Source of the DNA: Alphaproteobacteria bacterium
Lineage (GTDB): Bacteria > Pseudomonadota > Alphaproteobacteria > Bin95
Assembly (NCBI GenBank): GCA_022822125.1
Contig: JAJECF010000207.1
Location: 1 to 8,006 of the forward strand
Reading direction: 5' to 3'
DNA: 8,006 nt
The notes beneath the pieces are model-generated. The model worked only from the letters and a program-made list of their open reading frames with translations, did not search any database and had not been told where the DNA came from. Of this stretch, positions 1 through 6,541 are shown in pieces. How positions within the stretch are numbered: the stretch's first letter is position 1; each line of letters opens with the position of its first letter. A program made the position numbers and the translations under genes.

Positions 1-256
1 GGTCTTGCTCCGGCTCTGCGAGGAAGATGCCCCAGCGGTATTCCGGCATCCGCACATAGCCGAAGCTGGCCCAGCCCCTGGCATCGACCGCCGTCGCCGT
101 GCGCAGATAGACGTCCGCCGCCTGGAAGCCCTCGGGGCCGAGCTCGCTCCACCAGTTGAGGAAGCGCGGCTGCCAGTGCTCCAGCGCGCGCTGCAGCCGC
201 CGGTCGGCGGAGAGATCGATATTGTTGGGGATCAGCCCCCGGTAATCGACAGCCAT
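1..256 (-). CDS. boxB: Benzoyl-CoA 2,3-epoxidase subunit BoxB, N-terminal part (runs off left edge)
   Basis: Only the first 85 codons are in the window; the rest lies beyond position 1. BoxB is the di-iron oxygenase component that converts benzoyl-CoA to 2,3-epoxybenzoyl-CoA in the aerobic CoA-dependent benzoate pathway. The visible N-terminus begins MAVDYRGLIPNNIDLS and continues with DRRLQRALEHWQPRFLNWW, YLRTATAVDARGWASFGYV and MPEYRWGIFLAEP. These match the start of BoxB proteins as I know them. The iron ligands lie further in and cannot be checked. The ATG overlaps the boxC stop by one base (TGATG), so the two genes should be translationally coupled in one operon. The reductase BoxA is not visible and may follow to the left. 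The call rests on recognised family sequence and on the neighbour boxC. Confidence 0.93.
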   Translation of the reverse strand, partial: MAVDYRGLIPNNIDLSADRRLQRALEHWQPRFLNWWSELGPEGFQAADVYLRTATAVDARGWASFGYVRMPEYRWGIFLAEPEQD

Positions 257-1878
257 CACACACGCCTCCAGTCGAAGCCCGGCCGTGTGCCGGAGCCGAA
301 ACGCTTGAGCGCCCCTTCCTCGCCGACGGCGTTGGGGCGGCTGAAAATCCAGTTCTGCCAGGCGGAGAGCCGCCCGAAGATCTTGGTGGCGAGGGTTTCC
401 GCGCCGCCGAAGCGCAGGCTCGCCTCCATGCCGGTGAGCGCGTCCGGCGAGAGCGCCGCGCGCTCCTCCAGCGCGATGCGCACCTCGTCCTGCCAGTCGA
501 GCTCGTCCGGCGCGAAGGTCACGAGCCCGGCGGCGAGCGCCTCTTCCGGCCCGAAGCTCGCGGCCTGGAACTCCGGCACCGCGCCCGAGAAGCGGCAGTC
601 GAGGCGGGTGCGCCCGTTCGCCGTTTCGAGGCCGGCCCGGTTCAGCGCCCCGAGCGCGATCCGGGGCGCGGCCTCCGGCTCGTCGAGCGGCTGGAACATG
701 AAGCTGCGGTCGGCGGCGAGCGCCAGTTCCAGCAGCGGGCCGGCGAAGCAGGAGCCGGGCTCGATGAGCGCGATCAGCGAGCGGGAGGTCACGTCCAGCC
801 GCGCCAGCGCGCGCCGCCACCAGGCGACGGTCTCGCGCAGGAACCGGTCCGTTTCAGCGCCGTCGGCCAGCAGCGCATCCACGGCCAGCAGCGCCTCCGG
901 GTCGCCCTCGGTCTTCAGCACCCAGGCGCCGACCTGCTCGTGGTTGGTGCGCAGCATCAGCACCGCGTCTTCGAGCTCGCGCGCGGCGGCGAGCGGCCAC
1001 CAGTGGGCGGTGCGTTCGACCGAAACCGGCGCGGCAGGACCGGAGACCGTGATTTCCGCGAGCCGGCGTGCGTCGTCGATCCGCACCCGCACATTCGGGT
1101 AGCGGTAGCCGTCCGGCTCGACCTGCCGTTCCAACGGCGTGAGCGCCACCGGACCGCCCGCTGGCAGGCCCGGCCGGGCGGCAAGTTCCTCCGCGCGCGC
1201 CCTGACTGCGGCCTCGAAGCGCTGCGGCGGCGCCGTGCGGTCCACGAGGCCCCATTCGAGAGCGCGGCGCCCGCGCGCCCCGTCGGGGTCGGTGCAGAAC
1301 ACGTCGGCGAGGTCGCGGCGCACGCGGCGCTTGTCGGTGATGCGCGTCAGGCCGCCCGTGCCCGGCAGCACGCCCAAGAGCGGCACTTCCGGCAGGCTGA
1401 CGGCGCTCGACCGGTCATCGACCAGCCAGATCTCGTCGCAGGCGAGCGCGAGTTCGTAGCCGCCGCCCGCCGCCGTGCCGTTGCAGGCGGCGATGAAGGC
1501 GATGCCGGAGCGCCGGCTCGCATCCTCCATGAAATTACGGGTCTCGTTGGTGAAGCGGCAGAAGTTCACCTTCGCCGCATGGCTCGACCCGGCGAGCATG
1601 TAGATATTGGCCCCGGCGCAGAACATGCGCTCCATGCCGCTGGTGACAATGACCGCGCGCACTTGCGGGTGCTCGAAGCGCAGGCGGTTGAGGGCGTCGT
1701 TCAGCTCGATATCGACGCCGAGATCGTAGGAATTCTGCTTGAGCCGGTAGCCCGGACGGAGACCCCCGTCTTCATCCACCTGGAGCGTGAGCGTCGCGAC
1801 GGCTCCCTCGACGGCGAGCAACCAGTGCCGGTAGCTCTCCGGCTCGCGGTCGTAGGCGATGAGCGCATTGTCGATCAT
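256..1878 (-). CDS. boxC: Benzoyl-CoA-dihydrodiol lyase (2,3-epoxybenzoyl-CoA dihydrolase) BoxC
   Basis: A crotonase-superfamily enzyme that hydrolytically opens the ring of 2,3-epoxybenzoyl-CoA, giving 3,4-dehydroadipyl-CoA semialdehyde and formate. It is cytosolic. The 540 residues are close to the usual BoxC length and much longer than a simple enoyl-CoA hydratase, with a second crotonase-like half after about residue 270. Visible signatures are CAGANIYMLAGSSHAAKVNF from residue 87, NGTAAGGGYELALACDEIW from 133 (oxyanion-hole glycines), and LPEVPLLGVLPGTGGLTR at 162-179. The first is characteristic of BoxC rather than of generic hydratases. The start codon has no Shine-Dalgarno at normal distance; it lies 7 nt past a strong -10 box, so the mRNA may be leaderless. 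The gene follows boxR by 7 bp and overlaps boxB by 1 bp. Confidence 0.95.
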   Translation of the reverse strand: MIDNALIAYDREPESYRHWLLAVEGAVATLTLQVDEDGGLRPGYRLKQNSYDLGVDIELNDALNRLRFEHPQVRAVIVTSGMERMFCAGANIYMLAGSSHAAKVNFCRFTNETRNFMEDASRRSGIAFIAACNGTAAGGGYELALACDEIWLVDDRSSAVSLPEVPLLGVLPGTGGLTRITDKRRVRRDLADVFCTDPDGARGRRALEWGLVDRTAPPQRFEAAVRARAEELAARPGLPAGGPVALTPLERQVEPDGYRYPNVRVRIDDARRLAEITVSGPAAPVSVERTAHWWPLAAARELEDAVLMLRTNHEQVGAWVLKTEGDPEALLAVDALLADGAETDRFLRETVAWWRRALARLDVTSRSLIALIEPGSCFAGPLLELALAADRSFMFQPLDEPEAAPRIALGALNRAGLETANGRTRLDCRFSGAVPEFQAASFGPEEALAAGLVTFAPDELDWQDEVRIALEERAALSPDALTGMEASLRFGGAETLATKIFGRLSAWQNWIFSRPNAVGEEGALKRFGSGTRPGFDWRRV

Positions 1879-1912
1879 ATATGCACTATATTTCCTGTTC
1901 GGCCGAGGTCAA
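1876..1912 (-). promoter_or_regulatory. Predicted sigma70 promoter of boxC-boxB, inside the 3' end of boxR
   Basis: Read on the minus strand, a -35 box TTGACC (plus 1907-1912, 5 of 6 to consensus) is followed after 16 bp by a -10 box TATAGT (plus 1885-1890, 5 of 6). Counting about 7 nt from the -10 puts the transcription start on, or next to, the A of the boxC ATG (1878), which predicts a leaderless transcript. The -35 and spacer lie in boxR coding sequence, and the -10 contains the boxR TAG stop. boxC-boxB could therefore be transcribed independently of boxR. Seen in sequence; activity is inferred. Confidence 0.65.
1882..1898 (-). promoter_or_regulatory. Putative BoxR operator, boxC copy
   Basis: The minus-strand sequence ACAGGAAATATAGTGCA matches the site before the divergent flavodoxin gene (2760-2776) at 16 of 17 positions, and sits 3 nt before the boxC ATG. 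It covers the -10 box and ends in TGCA, the core reported for operators of BzdR/BoxR-type repressors. A repressor bound here would block the promoter. That BoxR binds it is inferred from location, duplication and the TGCA core. Confidence 0.6.
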
Positions 1913-2758
1913 CCCTTCGCGAACCATGCGGCGCGCAGTGCGCTCCAGATCGTCGAGGCAGTCTTCGAGCGGGCGGCCCGAGGTGTCGAGGCGACCGTCG
2001 GCGCGGGCGTAGTCGGGGCTGCGGGCAGCGAGGATTGCGCGCAGGTCCGCCATCGCTTCCGGGTTGTCCGCCATCGGCCGCCGGTCGCCCTGGGCGGCGA
2101 CGCGCGCCATGTGCTCCTCGGGCGAGGCGGTCAGCCAGACGGTGTGTGTCCGGGCGAGCAGCAGGTCGAGGCTTGCGGCCTCCGCGACGATGCCGCCGGG
2201 CGTGGCGATCACCGCGCGCTCCCGTTTCTCGACAATGCGGCCCAGCACCCGGTGTTCCTGCCGGCGGAGGCCCGGCTGGCCCGCCAATGCGAGGATTTCC
2301 GCGACAGCGGCGCCGTAATCCCGTTCGATCTCGCGCGTAAGTTCGACGAACGGCCAGCCGAGACGCTCCGCCAGCAGACGGCCGAGAGTCGTCTTGCCGG
2401 CTCCGCGCAGACCGATCAGCGCGATCCGTTCCGCCTTGTCGGCGGCGCGGCCGAAATGGCGCTCCAGCAGCGCGCCGGCGGCCGCCCGGTCTTCCGGGCC
2501 GAGACGCTCCAGCAAGGCGGTTGCGGCATCGCGGGAGGAGGACGTAAACAGCTCGGCAATATCCACGCCGATGGCCGACCCGATGCGCGCCAGCACGCCG
2601 ATGGAGGGGTTCGCCCTTCCGTTCTCAAGCTCGGCGAGATAGCGTTCCGACACCGCGCTGTCGCGCGCCAGGATGCGCCGGCTCATGCCGCGCGCGGCCC
2701 GGAGCGTGCGCAGCCTTGCGCCGAGCGGCGCGGCGAGGTTTTCCTTGGCGGCTTCCAT
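1886..2758 (-). CDS. boxR: BoxR/BzdR-type benzoyl-CoA-responsive transcriptional repressor
   Basis: 290 residues with two domains. An N-terminal XRE-type helix-turn-helix spans about residues 14-72 (LGARLRTLRAARGMSRRILA, then SERYLAELENGRANPSIGVL). A C-terminal shikimate-kinase-like domain starts at about 110, with a Walker A loop GLRGAGKTT (116-124) and the TPGGIV segment near 186-191. This fusion is the hallmark of BzdR and BoxR, where the kinase-like domain senses benzoyl-CoA rather than phosphorylating shikimate. The start at 2758 is preferred: the frame stays open to an ATG at 2800, but that extension would run antisense into the flavodoxin gene and lacks family resemblance. The gene is divergent from the flavodoxin gene, with only 22 bp between start codons, and is followed by boxC on the same strand after 7 bp. 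No clear ribosome binding site is visible. Autoregulation through the shared site at 2760-2776 is likely but inferred. Confidence 0.9.
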   Translation of the reverse strand: MEAAKENLAAPLGARLRTLRAARGMSRRILARDSAVSERYLAELENGRANPSIGVLARIGSAIGVDIAELFTSSSRDAATALLERLGPEDRAAAGALLERHFGRAADKAERIALIGLRGAGKTTLGRLLAERLGWPFVELTREIERDYGAAVAEILALAGQPGLRRQEHRVLGRIVEKRERAVIATPGGIVAEAASLDLLLARTHTVWLTASPEEHMARVAAQGDRRPMADNPEAMADLRAILAARSPDYARADGRLDTSGRPLEDCLDDLERTARRMVREGLTSAEQEI

Positions 2759-2781
2759 TACAGGAAATATAATGCAGGATA
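2745..2781 (+). promoter_or_regulatory. Predicted sigma70 promoter of the flavodoxin-benzoate-CoA ligase operon
   Basis: A -35-like TTGGCG (2745-2750, 4 of 6) is followed after exactly 17 bp by a perfect -10 TATAAT (2768-2773). The expected transcription start is about 2780, directly at the ATG at 2781, so the mRNA would be leaderless. The -35 lies within the first codons of boxR. This matters for the start choice: an upstream in-frame ATG at 2772 falls inside the -10 box and should not be in the transcript. On the other strand, TATATT (plus 2766-2771) lies 7 nt before the boxR ATG and could be its -10, though no good -35 accompanies it. Confidence 0.62.
2760..2776 (+). promoter_or_regulatory. 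Putative BoxR operator, divergent (flavodoxin/boxR) copy
   Basis: ACAGGAAATATAATGCA differs from the boxC site at one base and ends 4 nt before the ATG at 2781. It overlaps the perfect TATAAT box and fills most of the 22-bp gap between the two divergent start codons, so one bound repressor could shut off both directions. A second partial motif, GGATATGA, follows it. Binding by BoxR is inferred. Confidence 0.6.
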
Positions 2782-3245
2782 TGAGCAACACTGTCACCAT
2801 CTATGTCGCGACGATGACGGGCACGGCCGATCTCGTCGCCGAGGAGGTCCAGGCCGCGCTGGAGGAGGAAGGCGTAGAGGTGGAGCTCCAGCCGATGGAC
2901 GGTCTCGACGCGGGCGCCTTCGCCGCGCCCGGCCTTTATGTCGTCGTCAGCTCCACCTACGGCCAGGGCGACGTGCCGGACAACGGCCAGGCGCTTGCCG
3001 ACGCGCTGGAGCGCGAGCGGCCCGATCTCGCCCATGTCCGGTACGGCCTTTTTGCACTCGGCGACATGACCTATGCGCGCACCTTCTGCGGCGGCGGCAT
3101 GACCTTCGACCGCATCCTGAGCGAGCTCGGCGCAAGGCGTGTGGGCGAGCCGATGCGCCACAATGCGTCCTCCGGCATCCTGCCCGAGGACGAGGCGGCG
3201 GACTGGGCCAGGGCGTGGTATGAAAGCGCCATGGCGGAGGCGTGA
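2781..3245 (+). CDS. Flavodoxin domain protein (short-chain, MioC-like)
   Basis: 154 residues, essentially a single FMN-binding flavodoxin domain. The phosphate loop TMTGTAD (residues 11-17) follows the first strand (TVTIYVA). The second FMN loop is SSTYGQGDVPDN (57-68), and a third region, GLFALGDMTYARTFCGGG, starts at 89. The layout fits single-electron or hydride carriers such as flavodoxin and MioC. ATG 2781 is chosen over ATG 2772 because the latter lies in the -10 box, although AGGA at 2762-2765 would sit 6 nt before it. The gene is first in the operon with benzoate-CoA ligase and shares the predicted operator. A role supplying electrons to the BoxB epoxidase is plausible but inferred; BoxA normally does this, and BoxA is not in view. 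Confidence 0.88.
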   Translation: MSNTVTIYVATMTGTADLVAEEVQAALEEEGVEVELQPMDGLDAGAFAAPGLYVVVSSTYGQGDVPDNGQALADALERERPDLAHVRYGLFALGDMTYARTFCGGGMTFDRILSELGARRVGEPMRHNASSGILPEDEAADWARAWYESAMAEA

Positions 3246-3250
3246 GCGAC

Positions 3251-4735
3251 ATGGCCGGTTACAATGCGGCGGCGGACCTGATCGGGCGCAACCTCGCGGC
3301 CGGGTGCGGCGCGAAGACGGCCGTGATCGACAGCCGCGGCGCCCACAGCTATGCCGATATCGACGCGGCGACGAGCCGGTTCGCCCATGCGCTCGGCCGG
3401 CTCGGCATCAGGCGCGAGGAGCGTATCCTCCTCTGCCTCAACGACACGGCGGATTTCCACACCTGCTTCCTCGGCGCGATCAAGGCGGGCGTCGTGCCGG
3501 TGCCGGTCAACACGCGGCTCACGCGCGACGACTACGCCTTCATGTTGCGGGACAGCCGCGCGCAGGCGGCTTTCGTGTCGAAAAATCTGGCTCCGGTCTT
3601 CGAGGGCCTGCACGACCGCATCATTGCCGACGGGGACGATCTGGCGCGGCTGATTGCGGGCGAAAGCCAGGTGTTCCGGGCGGCCGATACCGTCGAGGAC
3701 GAGATGTGCTTCTGGCTCTACACCTCCGGCACGACGGGCCAGCCGAAAGGCGCGGTGCATCTTCACGGGGACATGGCGCGCACGGCCGAGCTCTATGCCG
3801 GGCCGACGCTGGGCGTGGGCGAAGACGACGTGCTGTTCTCCGCCGCCAAGCTGTTCTTCGCCTACGGGCTCGGCAACGGCCTGACCTTTCCGATGGCGGC
3901 GGGCGCGACCTCGGTGCTGCTCGAAGGGCCGCCGGAACCGGGGCCTATTTGCCGGCTGCTGCGCGAAGCAAGGCCGACGATCTTCTTCGGCGTACCCACC
4001 CTGTTCGCCATGCTGCTCGCGAGCGGCGAGGCGCCGGGGCCGGGGGACCATGCGCTCCGGCTTGCCGTCTCCGCCGGCGAGGCGCTGCCGCCCGAAATCC
4101 TGCGCCGCTGGCGGGACGCCGTCGGCGTGGACATACTGGACGGCCTCGGCTCGACCGAGATGCTGCATATCTTCATCACGAACCGCGTCGGCGACATCGC
4201 GCCGGGGGCGTCCGGGCGCCCGGTGGCGGGCTATGAGGTCCGCCTCGTCGATGACGACGACCGGGTGGTCGAGGAAGCGGGGGCGCTCGGCGCGCTGGAG
4301 GTGAAGGGGCCGACCAGCGCGGTGTTCTACTGGAATCGTCGCGAGCGTTCGGTCGAGACCTTCCGCGGCGCCTGGACGCGCACCGGCGACAAATACACCC
4401 GCGACGAAAACGGCGTTTACGCCTTCGCCGGGCGCGCGGACGACATGCTCAAGGTGGGCGGCATCTATGTCTCGCCCTTCGAGGTCGAGGGCGCGCTGCT
4501 GAAGCATGAGGCGGTGCTGGAGGCGGCGGTGGTCGGCGCGGAGGACCCGGACGGCCTTACAAAGCCCAAGGCCTTCGTGGTGCTGCAGGAAGGCAGGGAG
4601 GCCGGCGCGGCGGAGCTCCAGGACTTCGTGCGCGGCCAGCTCGCAGCCTACAAATATCCGCGCTGGGTCGAATTCGTGGACGAGCTGCCGAAGACGGCGA
4701 CCGGCAAGATCCAGCGATACAAGCTGCGCGCATGA
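3251..4735 (+). CDS. bclA: Benzoate-CoA ligase (AMP-forming)
   Basis: Activates benzoate with ATP and CoA to benzoyl-CoA, the entry step of the box pathway. It is a 494-residue member of the acyl-adenylate-forming ANL superfamily. Numbered from ATG 3251, the motifs are: P-loop YTSGTTGQPKG 157-167; FSAAKLFFAYGLGNGLTFPM starting at 196, typical of benzoate-CoA ligases; GLGSTEMLHIF from 298; TGDKY 378-382; and the C-terminal PKTATGKIQRYK, with catalytic Lys486. Start choice: GGAGG at 3236-3240 lies 10 nt before ATG 3251. A GTG at 3242, which would overlap the flavodoxin stop as GTGA, is only 1 nt from that GGAGG, so it is less likely but possible (497 residues). The 3' end overlaps the hydrolase gene by ATGA. 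Aryl substrate preference beyond benzoate cannot be read directly. Confidence 0.93.
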   Translation: MAGYNAAADLIGRNLAAGCGAKTAVIDSRGAHSYADIDAATSRFAHALGRLGIRREERILLCLNDTADFHTCFLGAIKAGVVPVPVNTRLTRDDYAFMLRDSRAQAAFVSKNLAPVFEGLHDRIIADGDDLARLIAGESQVFRAADTVEDEMCFWLYTSGTTGQPKGAVHLHGDMARTAELYAGPTLGVGEDDVLFSAAKLFFAYGLGNGLTFPMAAGATSVLLEGPPEPGPICRLLREARPTIFFGVPTLFAMLLASGEAPGPGDHALRLAVSAGEALPPEILRRWRDAVGVDILDGLGSTEMLHIFITNRVGDIAPGASGRPVAGYEVRLVDDDDRVVEEAGALGALEVKGPTSAVFYWNRRERSVETFRGAWTRTGDKYTRDENGVYAFAGRADDMLKVGGIYVSPFEVEGALLKHEAVLEAAVVGAEDPDGLTKPKAFVVLQEGREAGAAELQDFVRGQLAAYKYPRWVEFVDELPKTATGKIQRYKLRA

Positions 4736-5532
4736 GCGGTCCGCCGGTTATCGATGGCCGGCTCCCCCTCGAAGACGGCGAGATCGAATACCGCCGGATC
4801 GAGGGCGACCCGACCCTTCCGGTCACGGTGTTCCTGCATGAGGGGCTCGGCTGCGCGGCGCTCTGGCGCGACTTCCCCGACCGGGTGGCGGCGAAAACGG
4901 GCGCGGGCGCGCTGGTCTATTCCCGGCTCGGCTATGGCGGGTCGTCGCTGCCGGCCGGCGGGGCGTTCCCGCTCGACTACATGCATGTCGAAGCGGAGCA
5001 GCGCCTGCCGGCGATCCTTGCCGCCCTCGATATCGAACGGCCGCTGCTCGTCGGCCACAGCGACGGGGGCTCCATCGCGCTCATCCATGCCGGCGCCTTT
5101 CCGGAAGCGGTCGCCGGGCTGGTCCTCATGGCGCCGCATGTGTTCGTCGAGGACTGCTCGGTCCGCGCCATCGAGGAGGCCCGGCGCGCCTTCGACAAAG
5201 GCGGCCTCGACAGGCGGCTCGCCCGCTGGCACCGGGATGCCGCCGGGACCTTCGACGCCTGGAACCTGGCCTGGCTCGACCCGCGCTTCCGGAACTGGAA
5301 CATAGAAAACTACCTGCCAGAGGTGACCGCGCCGCTGCTGGTCTTCCAGGGCGAGGCCGACCCTTACGGCACGAGCGCGCAGACGGACCGGATCGCCGCG
5401 CAGGTTTCGGGCCCGGCGGAAATCCTGCTGCTGCCCGGCTGCGGCCACACGCCCTGGCGCGAGGCCGGGGACGCCGTTATCCCGGCCCTGACGGCCTTCG
5501 CCGCGAATCTTGCCGGCGGCTACAGACTGTAA
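4732..5532 (+). CDS. Alpha/beta hydrolase of the box cluster
   Basis: 266 residues with a complete alpha/beta-hydrolase catalytic set: nucleophile elbow GHSDGG with Ser110, acid Asp210 in GEADPYGT, and His239 in GCGHTPW. FLHEGLG (34-40) forms the usual oxyanion segment and SRLGYGGSS (64-72) follows. No signal peptide is visible, so it is cytosolic. The start overlaps the ligase stop by ATGA, giving tight coupling in the operon. Context suggests a task in benzoyl-CoA catabolism, for example hydrolysis of a lactone or thioester side product or of a benzoate ester feeding the pathway. The substrate cannot be determined from sequence. The 3' end overlaps the convergent outer-membrane pseudogene by 13 bp. 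Confidence 0.85.
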   Translation: MSGPPVIDGRLPLEDGEIEYRRIEGDPTLPVTVFLHEGLGCAALWRDFPDRVAAKTGAGALVYSRLGYGGSSLPAGGAFPLDYMHVEAEQRLPAILAALDIERPLLVGHSDGGSIALIHAGAFPEAVAGLVLMAPHVFVEDCSVRAIEEARRAFDKGGLDRRLARWHRDAAGTFDAWNLAWLDPRFRNWNIENYLPEVTAPLLVFQGEADPYGTSAQTDRIAAQVSGPAEILLLPGCGHTPWREAGDAVIPALTAFAANLAGGYRL

Positions 5533-5767
5533 ACGAGGCTGAGGCCGATAAAGCTGTCGCGGCGCACGCCGTAGAGGACGTCTCCCGGCCAGCGGACGCC
5601 GTGGAAGGCCGTGCCCTCCAGCTCGAGCAGCCAGAGGCCGGTGGTGAGCTGCGCGTCCAGCCCGAACTGGCGGATTTTCTCGTAGTGGGGTTGCAGCACG
5701 AAGCCGCCGTCATTGCCCGGTGCAGGCCGCAGGACCGGCTCCCGGCTCTGCCCGTCGAACCAGCTGA

Positions 5768-6015
5768 TACCAACGGTCATTGATCGGAACCGATGGCGGG
5801 GCACCTTCCTAGCGTAGTCCCGGTCCTCTGTCCTCATCCCGAGTAGCGGCGCCAGCCGCGTATCGAGGGAGGGTGCCGCCAGCGGGACGATCCTTCGATA
5901 CGCGCCCGCAGGCGGGCGCTACTCAGGATGAGGAGAGGCGGAAACGCCAGGCGAAGCGATGCAAGAAGGGCAAACCGGGCGGCATTCCGTGAGTCTCAAC
6001 CCGGTGCCGCTGGTA
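5768..6015 (-). mobile_element. 248-bp MITE-like non-coding insertion in the outer-membrane pseudogene
   Basis: The ends are inverted: TACCAACGG at 5768-5776 and, reading inward from the right, TACCAGCGG (plus 6007-6015). The similarity continues weakly to about 26 bp. TGA flanks both sides (5765-5767 and 6016-6018), consistent with a 3-bp target duplication. Removing the element with one TGA rejoins the coding sequence as GLVDLGL-SWFDGQSREP, restoring a smooth reading frame, which pins both ends. It has no coding capacity; a strong hairpin fills the middle. Parts recur inverted at 7812-7842 and 7865-7912. A mobilising transposase is not in view. Confidence 0.7.
5831..5934. repeat. Long imperfect inverted repeat (hairpin) inside the insertion
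   Basis: The left arm starts TCCTCATCCCGAGTAGCG and ends CGCGTATCGA (5866). The right arm starts TCGATACGCG (5895) and ends CGCTACTCAGGATGAGGA (5934). Arms pair as 9 bp, one C/A mismatch, 8 bp, a GC-rich internal loop, then 10 perfect bp, with a loop of about 28 nt. There is no T-run, so it is not a standard terminator, but it could impede transcription from either convergent direction. Confidence 0.8.
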
Positions 6016-6541
6016 TGAGGCCGAGATCGACGAGGCCGAAGCTGCCGCTGTAGCGGACCGCCCAGTCCATATGGCGTTCTTCGGCGGCGCTGTCATAGGT
6101 CGCCCCGTCACGGTTCACGACGAGACCGCTGCGCAGCCGGCCGGCGCGGCCCGGTCCACGCCGAGGCGCAGTTCCCATTCCCCCTCGCCCAACTCGCCGT
6201 AGAGCGGCAGGAAGGCTTCGCGGAGGTCGGCATGGGTACGGCGCGGGTCCGCGCTGTCGTAGCGGAAGAAAAGCGAGACCTGGAGACTGCGGCCCTCTTC
6301 GTCCTCGGCATAGAACTCCGGTTGCGCCGTGAAACCGCTCGCATGGGAGCGCTGTCCGGAATGCAGGGCGCTGTCCGGATAGAGGCGGCTTTCGACGCTG
6401 AACCTGCCGGCGATCTCGACTTCGATATCGGCCGCCTGCGCCGCTGCGCCGAACGTTACGAATGGCGGTGTTGGCGCCGCCGCGCCCGGAACCGAAAGCC
6501 CAGCCCGGCGACGACCCTCCGCAGCATCCCGCAGCGCCGGA

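Noticed and set aside
5..2340. Long plus-strand open frames (5-1102 and 940-2340) opposite boxB, boxC and boxR
   Set aside because: Shadows of genuine minus-strand genes caused by GC-rich codon usage; no recognisable motifs.
2772..2780. ATG 2772 as flavodoxin start, with AGGA 6 nt upstream
   Set aside because: It lies inside the TATAAT box, upstream of the expected transcription start; ATG 2781 mirrors the boxC arrangement. It remains possible if another promoter is used.
2759..2800. N-terminal extension of boxR from ATG 2800, giving a hydrophobic stretch like a signal peptide
   Set aside because: It would run antisense into the flavodoxin gene and across the shared operator; a cytosolic repressor needs no such segment, and the HTH follows naturally from ATG 2758.
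1859..3223. A 454-codon plus-strand open frame across boxR and the flavodoxin gene
   Set aside because: It is antisense to boxR and out of frame with the flavodoxin; the translation is low-complexity and looks like a high-GC shadow.
3071..4507. A 478-codon minus-strand open frame opposite benzoate-CoA ligase
   Set aside because: It is rich in R, A, H and G without any domain pattern; the plus strand there encodes a full set of ligase motifs.
5831..5934. Rho-independent terminator
   Set aside because: The hairpin is far too long and lacks a T-tract on either side; it belongs to the inserted element.
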